Source: Microcosmobacter sp040493455 (GTDB lineage: Bacteria; Bacteroidota; Bacteroidia; Flavobacteriales; Flavobacteriaceae). From it: a stretch of 64,000 bases of DNA. Under the pieces are notes generated by a model, which ran no database searches, had not been told where the DNA came from, and saw nothing but the letters and a program-made list of their open reading frames with translations. The translations under genes were made by a program, and so were the position numbers. Location of the stretch: contig NZ_JANFDA010000001.1 of the NCBI RefSeq assembly GCF_040493455.1, positions 310,001 through 374,000 of the forward strand, in the 5' to 3' direction. Below, piece by piece: positions 44,425-52,146 of the stretch; within the stretch, counting starts at the first letter, position 1, and each line of letters starts with the position of its first letter.

Positions 44425-45405
44425 TTATTTGACTTTTACCGATTTGAGTATGGCTTCTAGCTCAAACATGTAGTCTCGCTTTTTTACTGAAGGTGCGTAT
44501 GCATACCCTTCTAGTACAACATATCTGTTGTTTATTTTATCTTCAATAGCATAGTTTATGAACGGTCCAGACATCCAATCCTTTTTCATGTCCCAAATAC
44601 CTTTGGTTTCTAAAGTCGGTTTATTGTCCAATATGGTTTCATAAATATATGGTGCATATGCCGTCTCGGTAATCATATAAGATCCTTCATTTTCGCCATG
44701 TATATGTGCTTCGCCCATTGCATTTCTTGCTTTAACAATATCGACAACCGCACTATCACCTTTTCTAATGGCATCTAGCGGAAGCTCATAAAGCATAATA
44801 TCTATAGTGCCTTTTTTGGAAGTAGTTTTTCTTATCCAGAAGAACTTATCATCTTGTTTTGCTATTCTATATGCTGAAGGAATTCTAAGACTAATACCTA
44901 AAGCGTCTTCAATATCCTTATCATTCTTTACAGACAATCCTATTCTACGCTGCTTTTCTTTGAGCTCTTCTTTTTCAAAAGCATCTATAAGCTTATTCGC
45001 ATTGGTATTTATTTGGTCTATGATTTCAGCATTAGTATTTCCTGATACTGTAATTACTAATTGTGGTCTAGCATATACATCGTTCTCAACAGAAATTGAA
45101 GCAGGCTTCCCTTTTTCTACCTTTAAGACGGTTCTATTATTTCTTGCAAAGCCACTAAATACTTGAGGTGGCATTTGTCGCATAGAATAAAGCGGTTCGT
45201 TTTGTGGTAGTCCTTCCACTGGAGCGCCTAAAACATTTCGGATGGTTTCCCCTACTTGGTTTTCCCAAAGTAAATTATCAATAACTACATTGAGGCTGTT
45301 GATATTACCTGATGAACTCGGTAGCACGCGTTGTCCTGTTGAGCCGTCTCCACACCCAAAAGCCAAAAACGTAATAGCTAATACTGCTGTTTTTATTGTT
45401 TTCAT
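44425..45405 (-). CDS. DUF4837 family lipoprotein
   Basis: The 326-residue protein has a lipoprotein signal (AITFLAFGC, Cys18). The mature part is alternating beta/alpha with SLRIPSAYRIAKQDDKFFWIRK, MGEAHIHGENEGSYMITETAYAPYIY and GIWDMKKDWMSGPFINYAIED, which match DUF4837 of Bacteroidota. Function is unknown. It is 21 bases downstream of the MltD-like gene, suggesting co-expression and an envelope role. Confidence 0.83.
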   Translation of the reverse strand: MKTIKTAVLAITFLAFGCGDGSTGQRVLPSSSGNINSLNVVIDNLLWENQVGETIRNVLGAPVEGLPQNEPLYSMRQMPPQVFSGFARNNRTVLKVEKGKPASISVENDVYARPQLVITVSGNTNAEIIDQINTNANKLIDAFEKEELKEKQRRIGLSVKNDKDIEDALGISLRIPSAYRIAKQDDKFFWIRKTTSKKGTIDIMLYELPLDAIRKGDSAVVDIVKARNAMGEAHIHGENEGSYMITETAYAPYIYETILDNKPTLETKGIWDMKKDWMSGPFINYAIEDKINNRYVVLEGYAYAPSVKKRDYMFELEAILKSVKVK

Positions 45406-45426
45406 GAGTTTTATTGTTGGTTTAAC

Positions 45427-46968
45427 TTAATTTGAAACGATCAAGGTCATTCCTATTTTAAGCTTATTACCACTAATATCGTTCCAATCTCTGATATTTT
45501 GAACAGAAACTCCTGGAAATTTTTGAGAAATGCTCCAAAGTGAGTCTCCTTTTTGCACGATATAGGTTTTCTTTCCTGTTGGATCTACAGGCTTTTTCTT
45601 TGTTTTGGTCGTCTTGGTTGTAGCAGGTTTTGGCTTTGCTGCTGAAGGGTTTCTTGGGTAAATGGTAAGGCGTTGTCCTATTCTAAGTTTATTACTTCTA
45701 AGTCCATTCCAGCGTTTTATCTGGCTTACTCTTACACCATAACGTCTGGCTATTTTCCCAAGATAATCGCCACTTTTAACTCTGTATCTAATTCTAGAAT
45801 CTGTGTCAAAAAATTGCGGAAGTGGTTTTTCTCGTTTATCAAATTCTGCTTTAGCAAACGCATAGATGGAATCCTCGTTATTTACAAAAAGACCAATCGC
45901 TTCTCTTGGTAAACGTAATGTGTATTTTTTGTCCTTTATTTTAGGAATAATATCTAGTTTGTATGACGGGTTTAAAAACTGAAGTTCTTCAATCTTAACT
46001 CCTGTAGCTTCTGAAACCTGATCGAGCGTGATCATTTGTTTAACCAAAACGGTATCTGTTTCTATATAATTGAATTGTGGTTTTTCGGGTCTAAAACCGT
46101 GCTCTTCAGCAAATTCAAAAATATACATAGTGGCTAAGAATGCTGGCACATATCCTGCTGTCTCTCTTGGTAGGTTATGTCTTATGTTCCAATAATTTTG
46201 ATAGCCTCCCGATCTTCGAATGGCTTTACTTACATTCCCTGGCCCTGAGTTATATGCAGCCAAGGCGAGGTCCCAGTCGCCAAAAATTTCATAGAGCTTC
46301 GCTAGGTATTTGGCTGCGGATTCTGTCGATCGAATCGGGTCACTTCTTTCGTCTACATAACTACTCACACCCAAATCGTACATCTTCCCTGTTGTAAACA
46401 TGAATTGCCAGAGTCCTGTTGCGCCTACTCTAGATCTTGCTCTTGGTTTTAAGGCTGATTCTACAATAGCCAAATACTTCATTTCTAGAGGAATGTTGTA
46501 GTTGTCAAACTCTCTTTCAAACATAGGAAAGTAGTAATGACTCAATCCCATCATCTTTTCAAAATACTTCCTGCGATGTTTCAAAAAGCGTTTTATTACG
46601 CTTTCTAAAGAAGGATTGTATTCAACATTAAAAGGGGTTCTCGCATTGAGTTCAGCAAGTCTTGCTTTTAGAGTATCTGTAGGCAATTCCGGCAGGTAAA
46701 CCTCATCGTATTTTAGTTCGGTAACTTCCTTGTAAATGGTATCAAATAGCGAAGTGCTATAAAGTTCTTCGAGCCATTTTTCATCAATCTCTTTAGCTAA
46801 AGGATGATCTTCTAATGATTTTAATTTGGTTGAATCCTTAACAGGTTCTATCACTTTTGGAACTACTTTTTTACCATCAAGAATAGTGTCTGTAGATTTT
46901 TCTTGGGCAAGACCAACCATGAAAGAAAAACACAAAGCAAAAATAAAAATGAAGTTTTTATGAATCAT
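45427..46968 (-). CDS. MltD-like lytic transglycosylase with two LysM domains
   Basis: The 513-residue protein has a signal peptide (about 1-21) and an SLT domain with the catalytic Glu in LAIVESALKP (E170), GATGLWQFM, YLAKLYEIFGDWDLALAAYNSGPGN and ETAGYVPAFLA. Two LysM peptidoglycan-binding domains follow at about 395-437 and 468-513, joined by a Lys/Thr/Pro linker. It cleaves peptidoglycan glycan strands in the periplasm. It is the first gene of an operon with DUF4837. The 48-base upstream gap holds a one-mismatch promoter element (TGATTTTG at 47003-47010). Confidence 0.93.
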   Translation of the reverse strand: MIHKNFIFIFALCFSFMVGLAQEKSTDTILDGKKVVPKVIEPVKDSTKLKSLEDHPLAKEIDEKWLEELYSTSLFDTIYKEVTELKYDEVYLPELPTDTLKARLAELNARTPFNVEYNPSLESVIKRFLKHRRKYFEKMMGLSHYYFPMFEREFDNYNIPLEMKYLAIVESALKPRARSRVGATGLWQFMFTTGKMYDLGVSSYVDERSDPIRSTESAAKYLAKLYEIFGDWDLALAAYNSGPGNVSKAIRRSGGYQNYWNIRHNLPRETAGYVPAFLATMYIFEFAEEHGFRPEKPQFNYIETDTVLVKQMITLDQVSEATGVKIEELQFLNPSYKLDIIPKIKDKKYTLRLPREAIGLFVNNEDSIYAFAKAEFDKREKPLPQFFDTDSRIRYRVKSGDYLGKIARRYGVRVSQIKRWNGLRSNKLRIGQRLTIYPRNPSAAKPKPATTKTTKTKKKPVDPTGKKTYIVQKGDSLWSISQKFPGVSVQNIRDWNDISGNKLKIGMTLIVSN

Positions 46969-47016
46969 CTCTTTATTATTTATCTAACAACGGTCTAAAC
47001 ACCAAAATCATTATAT

Positions 47017-48204
47017 CTATTCTAAAATAGCTGCAATTCCAGGCAAGGTCTTTCCTTCCAAGCTTTCTAACATAGCACCACCTCCAGTACTTACATAACT
47101 TACTTTATCCTGAAACCCAAATTGCTTAACGGCAGCTACTGAGTCTCCTCCTCCAACTAAAGAAAATGCACCATCTTCAGTCGCATTTGCAATAGCATAG
47201 CCTAATGCTATTGTACCTTTAGCGAAGTTATCCATCTCAAAAACGCCTAAAGGTCCATTCCATAATATCGTCTTAGAGTCAGAAATCACTTGTGCAAATA
47301 AGCCTTCTGAGTTTGGTCCTACGTCTAACCCCATCCAACCATCTGGAATAGCATTTATATCTGAAGTATCTGTATGTGCATCATTACTAAAAGCATCTGC
47401 TATAATGACATCTACAGGTAAATGCACTTGAACATTTTTAGCCTTTGCTTGCTCCAAAATATCTAAGGCTAATTGTTGTTTATCGTCTTCAACCAGGGAA
47501 TTACCAATGCTTCCACCTTGGGCTTTAATAAACGTATATGCCATTCCGCCACCAATGATTAAGTGGTCAATAGCGTCTAGAATATTATCGATTATGGTAA
47601 TTTTTGAAGATACTTTGGCGCCTCCAAGTATTGCCGTTACCGGCTTTTCGCCAGACTCCATTACTTTTTTAATGCTCTCTATTTCTTTTGCTAATAGATA
47701 GCCGAAACATTTGTTGCTATCAAAGAATTTAGCAACTACTGTGGTTGACGCATGCGCTCTGTGTGCTGTCCCAAAGGCATCATTCACATAGATATCACCA
47801 AGTCGTGATAGCTTTTCGGAGAAGGCCTCATCGCCTTGCTTTTCTTCCTCATGAAAACGAAGGTTTTCGAGCAATAAAATCTGACCTGGTTTTAGGTTTT
47901 CAGCCATTTGCTCTGCTTCCGAACCTATACAATTGCCCGAAAATAAGACCTCAACACCCAATACATCTTCTACTGCATTGACAATATGACGAAGAGAAAA
48001 CTCTTCTTGTACACCTTTTGGCCTACCTAGATGCGACATTAGTACACAGCTGCCTCCATCTTCAAGAATCTTGATAATCGTAGGCTTAGCTGCAACAATT
48101 CTTGTGTTGTCTGTAACCTTATAATTATCGTCTAAAGGAACATTAAAATCTACTCGAATTAGGGCTTTTTTATTTTCAAAATTGAAATTGTCAATCGTTT
48201 GCAT
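47017..48204 (-). CDS. pgk: Phosphoglycerate kinase
   Basis: The 395-residue glycolytic enzyme transfers phosphate from 1,3-bisphosphoglycerate to ADP. It has RVDFNVPLDD at the N-terminus, SHLGRPKG, GGAKVSSKI and the C-terminal nucleotide site GGGDSVAAVKQFG. Length is typical for bacterial PGK. It follows the DUF2652 gene after 6 bases, suggesting co-transcription. Confidence 0.97.
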   Translation of the reverse strand: MQTIDNFNFENKKALIRVDFNVPLDDNYKVTDNTRIVAAKPTIIKILEDGGSCVLMSHLGRPKGVQEEFSLRHIVNAVEDVLGVEVLFSGNCIGSEAEQMAENLKPGQILLLENLRFHEEEKQGDEAFSEKLSRLGDIYVNDAFGTAHRAHASTTVVAKFFDSNKCFGYLLAKEIESIKKVMESGEKPVTAILGGAKVSSKITIIDNILDAIDHLIIGGGMAYTFIKAQGGSIGNSLVEDDKQQLALDILEQAKAKNVQVHLPVDVIIADAFSNDAHTDTSDINAIPDGWMGLDVGPNSEGLFAQVISDSKTILWNGPLGVFEMDNFAKGTIALGYAIANATEDGAFSLVGGGDSVAAVKQFGFQDKVSYVSTGGGAMLESLEGKTLPGIAAILE

Positions 48205-48210
48205 TTGCGG

Positions 48211-49275
48211 TTAATTTTTTTGGTCTAAACTAAATCCTGAATCGATTAGCAAAATAAGTTCTTTAATGTTTTCTGAAATAACTTTTCTAAAGTTTTTTTT
48301 CATGAAGGGCTTCATAATAAATCCTATCGGTTTTAGATCTGCAAAAATTTCAATATTAATTTTCGTTTTGCCATTATCTAATTCTTCTAGAACGTAATAT
48401 ATATTCACTCTTTTAGTAAACGGAATTTCTTGTGTAGATTCGCCATAAACCATTTGGTTTTTCTCTACTTTCTTTTTTACAGTCGTTTGCAGGACTTCTT
48501 GATTTTTATTGATAAGACACTTATGCTTTTGTCCTGCTCTGTTCACTTTATTTTTCTCATATTCTAGCCTATCAATTCCTTTTGTCCAAAGCAGTCGATA
48601 ATCGAAATTGCTAATAACTTCATACAAGTCGAGTATTGGAAGTTCAATGACTTCTGTCTGATCAAAAACCTTATGCTTTGGTACATCATCTGGAATCGGA
48701 GGCACTTCAGGAAGTTTTAGTTTAAGCGAATCCAAATTAGAATACGTAAATGTAATATTTCCAAAATCATAAGTTGCCGTTAAGGTCTTTGCGCCTTCCT
48801 TGATTGAAGAGACGTTTTCCGTCAACAGTGCATATTCTTTTACTTTGATGTCATTCTTAAGAAGTCTGTGTACCTGAATTACACTACTGCCATACGGTTT
48901 ACTTGTGTCTTTCACATTAATGAACTCTATCTCTCCGTGATGCACAACGAACTTTAGACTCAGGTTATATGCTGAAGAACAAGCGCCACATTGACAAATA
49001 CGTTCGTATTCGTACCGTTTTAAATGTTTATGAAATGCCAGATACATATCTTCTACCTGTTGTCTTATTTCTGCTTCATTAGGTTTATCAATAAGCTTGT
49101 AGAAGAAAAGCGCATCGCCTTCGATTTCGGCAAGCTCCAATCCTGTGTTGTTCTGATCTAAGAGCAACTCTAGCAATTCAGAAATAATATGCTGACTATG
49201 GTTTATTGCTGTATGATGTACAAATTCTGTAAATCCAGAAATATCTGGTATAAAAAGAAGCGCATTTTTAGCCAT
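48211..49275 (-). CDS. DUF2652 protein: cyclase-like domain plus SRPBCC domain
   Basis: The 354-residue protein opens with LFIPDISGFTEFV, the first strand of the class III nucleotide cyclase fold as seen in DUF2652, and continues with LAEIEGDALFFYKL and FVVHHGEIEFINV. A cysteine cluster (CQCGAC) follows the first third. The second half (about 200-350) looks like an SRPBCC/START-like lipid or small-ligand domain. Whether it makes cyclic nucleotides is doubtful because the catalytic set is incomplete to the eye. It is in tandem with pgk. Confidence 0.78.
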   Translation of the reverse strand: MAKNALLFIPDISGFTEFVHHTAINHSQHIISELLELLLDQNNTGLELAEIEGDALFFYKLIDKPNEAEIRQQVEDMYLAFHKHLKRYEYERICQCGACSSAYNLSLKFVVHHGEIEFINVKDTSKPYGSSVIQVHRLLKNDIKVKEYALLTENVSSIKEGAKTLTATYDFGNITFTYSNLDSLKLKLPEVPPIPDDVPKHKVFDQTEVIELPILDLYEVISNFDYRLLWTKGIDRLEYEKNKVNRAGQKHKCLINKNQEVLQTTVKKKVEKNQMVYGESTQEIPFTKRVNIYYVLEELDNGKTKINIEIFADLKPIGFIMKPFMKKNFRKVISENIKELILLIDSGFSLDQKN

Positions 49276-49361
49276 TCTGGTTCTAAAGGTTAATACATTG
49301 TACTATAAAAATACATGGATTTGAAGTTACAAAATAACAATACAATGTTAAAAACATGAAC

Positions 49362-49369
49362 TATATTTG
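49362..49369 (+). promoter_or_regulatory. Promoter -7 element for holB (leaderless)
   Basis: TATATTTG ends 4 bases before the holB ATG. With the usual spacing, transcription would begin at or just inside the start codon, giving a leaderless mRNA. Confidence 0.5.
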
Positions 49370-49373
49370 TTGA

Positions 49374-50537
49374 ATGCTATTTTCGGAAATTTTAGGACAA
49401 GAACATATCAAAAAACACCTAGTAAAGAGTGTTGAATTAGGGCGTATTCCTCATGCTCAATTGTTTGTTGGTCCCGAAGGTTCAGGAACACTGCCAATGG
49501 CTATAGCATATGCTCAATATATTCTTTGTAGCAATACCAATGGTGAGAATAATTCTGGGAATGAAGCGTGCAATATTAAGTTCAAAACGTTTTCGCATCC
49601 CGATTTACATTTTGCTTTTCCGGTAACTACAAATGATAAAGTGAAGAAGCATCCTGTCTCTAGTCATTTTTTGGAAGAATGGCGCCAACTCCTTGACCAA
49701 CAGCCTTATGGAAACTTATTTGACTGGTATCAACTCCTTGGTGTAGACAATAAACAAGGGCAGATCGGTGTCGATGAAGCTCATGATATTGTAAAGGCTT
49801 TGTCTTTAAAATCTTATGAAGGTGGTTATAAAGTAATGCTCATTTGGATGGCAGAAAAAATGAACATTGCTTCTGCAAACAAGCTTTTAAAACTTATTGA
49901 AGAACCGCCAGAAAAAACGATTTTCATTCTCATTGCTGAAGATGAAGAACAGATTATTGGTACTATCCGTTCTCGATGCCAAGCTTTACATTTTCCTCCT
50001 TTAGCTGAAGCAGATATTGCCAAAGGTCTTATGAAACAATACGACTTAGAGGAATCTGTAGCTGCAAAAATTGCACATCAAGCCAATGGGAATTACAATA
50101 AGGCTTGTGATTTGGTCTATCAGGATAGTGAGGATTTACAGTTTGAAGAGTGGTTTGTCTATTGGGTTCGTTCTGCATTTAAAGCAAGAGGCAATAAGAG
50201 TGCCATCCATGATCTTATTTCCTGGAGCGAGGAAATTGCCAAGACTGGTCGCGAAACTCAAAAGCAGTTTTTACATTTTTGTATTGTCTTTTTCAGGCAG
50301 GCTTTACTTTTGAATTATGGTGCTGAAGACTTGATTTATTTAGAAACGAAATCGAAAGATTTTAAGCTAGAAAAGTTTGCGCCTTTTGTACATGAGGGAA
50401 ATATTCTTGAAATCTCCGAAGAATTGCAAAACGCTATTTACCATATTGAGCGCAATGGCAATTCAAAAATCATCCTTACTGATTTATCGATTAAACTGAC
50501 TCGATTACTGCATAAAAAAAGTCAGACTCTCGCCTGA
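49374..50537 (+). CDS. holB: DNA polymerase III subunit delta'
   Basis: The 387-residue clamp-loader subunit starts MLFSEILGQEHIKKHLVKSVELGRIPHAQLFVGPEGSGT. The Walker A region is degenerate (GPEGSGTLP), as in delta' proteins that do not hydrolyse ATP. The SRC motif is present in TIRSRCQALHF, and RSKVMLIW-like KVMLIWMAEKMNIASANKLLKLIEEPPE is diagnostic. The zinc-binding cysteine set is reduced to two. Its stop codon lies inside the stem of a terminator serving the opposite-strand OmpH-like gene. Confidence 0.93.
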   Translation: MLFSEILGQEHIKKHLVKSVELGRIPHAQLFVGPEGSGTLPMAIAYAQYILCSNTNGENNSGNEACNIKFKTFSHPDLHFAFPVTTNDKVKKHPVSSHFLEEWRQLLDQQPYGNLFDWYQLLGVDNKQGQIGVDEAHDIVKALSLKSYEGGYKVMLIWMAEKMNIASANKLLKLIEEPPEKTIFILIAEDEEQIIGTIRSRCQALHFPPLAEADIAKGLMKQYDLEESVAAKIAHQANGNYNKACDLVYQDSEDLQFEEWFVYWVRSAFKARGNKSAIHDLISWSEEIAKTGRETQKQFLHFCIVFFRQALLLNYGAEDLIYLETKSKDFKLEKFAPFVHEGNILEISEELQNAIYHIERNGNSKIILTDLSIKLTRLLHKKSQTLA

Positions 50538-50540
50538 CTT
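50519..50540 (-). terminator. Terminator of the OmpH-like gene, inside the holB 3' end
   Basis: On the minus strand AAGTCAG and CTGACTT form a 7-bp stem with an 8-base loop, followed by T7. It lies 24 bases after the OmpH-like stop. The holB TGA (50535-50537) is part of the stem. Confidence 0.8.
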
Positions 50541-50564
50541 AATTCTATTGTATTAAAATAAAGG

Positions 50565-51080
50565 TTACTCTTTTTTGTAAGCTTCATTTAGCGCATCTGT
50601 AATGACTTGGGTAAGATCGTTAGTGTCATCTCCATATAAAACGCTTCCTGCTTGATTACTTCCAAGAATATAGGTGAAACCATTTTTCTTTCCATAGTCT
50701 TTTACAAAGTCGTTCATTTTAATTATTGCTGAATCTATTTCAACATTAAACGCTTGTTGCATTTGTTGTTGCTCAAACTGAAGTTGTTGTTGAACGATTT
50801 GCCATTTTTGGCTGAACTGCTGTGATTCTTCTTGCTGTTTTCTAGCTGAAGCATTTTTTAGCTTTACTTGCATTGCCTGTAAATCTAAATTATAAGCTTG
50901 ACCAACACTGTCGGTTTTTCTTTTGTAAGCTTCTTCTTTGACTTTGTATTTTTCTTCGATATCAATTTTTGCCTGATAATCGTTAATTACTTTTCCGTTG
51001 TCAACAAAACCAATTTTTGCTTGTTCTTGACAAGATGTTACTGTTAAAATTAATGCCGAAAGTATAATCAGTCTTTTCAT
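50565..51080 (-). CDS. OmpH/Skp-like periplasmic chaperone, predicted lipoprotein
   Basis: The protein is 171 residues from the ATG at 51080. A lipoprotein signal (LTVTSC, Cys17) is followed by IGFVDNGKVINDYQAK and a long Gln-rich coiled coil (about 45-120), then FVKDYGKKNGFTYILG. This is the OmpH/Skp family, which escorts outer-membrane proteins. A longer frame to 51191 adds 37 residues but would bury the signal and the TACATTTG promoter at 51103-51110, so 51080 is preferred. Lipidation is a Bacteroidota variant. Confidence 0.88.
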   Translation of the reverse strand: MKRLIILSALILTVTSCQEQAKIGFVDNGKVINDYQAKIDIEEKYKVKEEAYKRKTDSVGQAYNLDLQAMQVKLKNASARKQQEESQQFSQKWQIVQQQLQFEQQQMQQAFNVEIDSAIIKMNDFVKDYGKKNGFTYILGSNQAGSVLYGDDTNDLTQVITDALNEAYKKE

Positions 51081-51102
51081 TGTTTCGTATTGTAAATTTT
51101 GG

Positions 51103-51110
51103 CAAATGTA
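51103..51110 (-). promoter_or_regulatory. Promoter -7 element for the OmpH-like gene
   Basis: TACATTTG on the minus strand matches TAnnTTTG and lies 22 bases before the ATG at 51080. It settles the choice of start. Confidence 0.55.
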
Positions 51111-51194
51111 CCAATCTATATCAAAATATTTCCTTAATAGATAAAATTTATGTGAAAAAATAACACAATAAAAATAATCTATGAAAAACAACTT

Positions 51195-51224
51195 AAAATA
51201 AAGCGTTTTAAGCCGCTTTATTTT
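51195..51224 (-). terminator. Terminator downstream of the methyltransferase gene
   Basis: AAAATAAAGCG and CGCTTTATTTT form a perfect 11-bp stem around an 8-base loop. On the minus strand a T-rich stretch follows. It ends the mnmG-methyltransferase unit. The rest of the 51081-51282 gap holds only this and the OmpH promoter. Confidence 0.7.
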
Positions 51225-51282
51225 TTGGTCAATATAAATTCCTTTATAAATAGTTTTAAGGCTAGGCTATCTTTCTATTGGC

Positions 51283-52143
51283 TTAATTAGACTTTTTGAG
51301 CACATAAATTAATGAAGAATACTCTCCTGAAGATTTTGCTTTCAAATTTGAACGCAATCCTGTTACAAATGCTTTGAAAAAATTCATCTTTCCATTTTTA
51401 TATTTTTCTGAAAGTAAACTCACATAAAATGAATCGAATTTCATTGGACGAACTTTTTCAACTGTCATATTAACTTTTGAAAAAAGTATCTGGATACTCT
51501 TTTGAGAAAAATGCCAAAGGTGTCTCGGCACATCATATGCAGCCCAAAACTCATTATAGTATTTTGCATCGTAACTATTAAAGTTTGGAACGGCAATCAC
51601 CAATCTCCCATCCTCTTTTAATAATCTTTCAAAAACCGCAACATGCATTTCTAAATTTGGAAGATGTTCTAAAACATGCCAAAGTGTAATAACATCAAAA
51701 GAGCTTGGTTCTAATTTTGCCAAATGTTCAACATCAAAAGCAGATGGCCCAATTTTTTCTGCAGTAATTGCCCTGGCATTTTCGTTTGGTTCAATACCAG
51801 TAACCTTCCAATCATTCTCTTTAGCCTTAAGCAAAAAATCACCTGTACCACATCCAACATCGAGAAGTGTTTTACTAGATGTGTTGAAAGCATTAATCAA
51901 TTTTAATTTCTTATTGAGCGCTATTGATCTTATAAAATGATATGCGTTCTCAAACAAATTCCGTTTAGAATCTGTGTGAGAAATGTAGTCTTCGCTTTGG
52001 TAATATTCTGGTAATTTCTCTGTAGAAGGTTGAGGGTAGGTTTCCAGCATTTGAAGCTCATCGTTATGAATAAGCTCAAATTTTTCTCCTGAAACTGAAT
52101 GATCTTTTACTGTTAAAAATAGATTTTGTTTCACGTGGAACAC
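51283..52143 (-). CDS. Class I SAM-dependent methyltransferase
   Basis: The 286-residue protein has a SAM-binding core LLDVGCGTGDFLLKAKENDW followed by VTGIEPNENA and VITLWHVLEHLPNLEMHV, typical of Methyltransf_12/UbiE-like enzymes. The substrate is unknown. It starts with GTG at 52143, three bases after the mnmG stop. Codons 1-6 (MFHVKQ) contain a parS centromere site, so the N-terminus is at least partly dictated by that DNA site. It is followed by a strong terminator. Confidence 0.85.
   Translation of the reverse strand: MFHVKQNLFLTVKDHSVSGEKFELIHNDELQMLETYPQPSTEKLPEYYQSEDYISHTDSKRNLFENAYHFIRSIALNKKLKLINAFNTSSKTLLDVGCGTGDFLLKAKENDWKVTGIEPNENARAITAEKIGPSAFDVEHLAKLEPSSFDVITLWHVLEHLPNLEMHVAVFERLLKEDGRLVIAVPNFNSYDAKYYNEFWAAYDVPRHLWHFSQKSIQILFSKVNMTVEKVRPMKFDSFYVSLLSEKYKNGKMNFFKAFVTGLRSNLKAKSSGEYSSLIYVLKKSN
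52127..52142. promoter_or_regulatory. parS centromere site (ParB-binding), copy 1
   Basis: TGTTTCACGTGGAACA on the plus strand reads TGTTCCACGTGAAACA on the minus strand, identical to the classic Bacillus-type parS. It lies within the first codons of the methyltransferase (MFHVKQ). ParB binds such sites to load the chromosome segregation complex. parA and parB are not in the window. Confidence 0.88.
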
Positions 52144-52146
52144 TAT

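Noticed and set aside
51081..51191. A 37-residue N-terminal extension of the OmpH-like protein.
   Set aside because: It would place the lipoprotein signal internally and overlap the promoter at 51103-51110.
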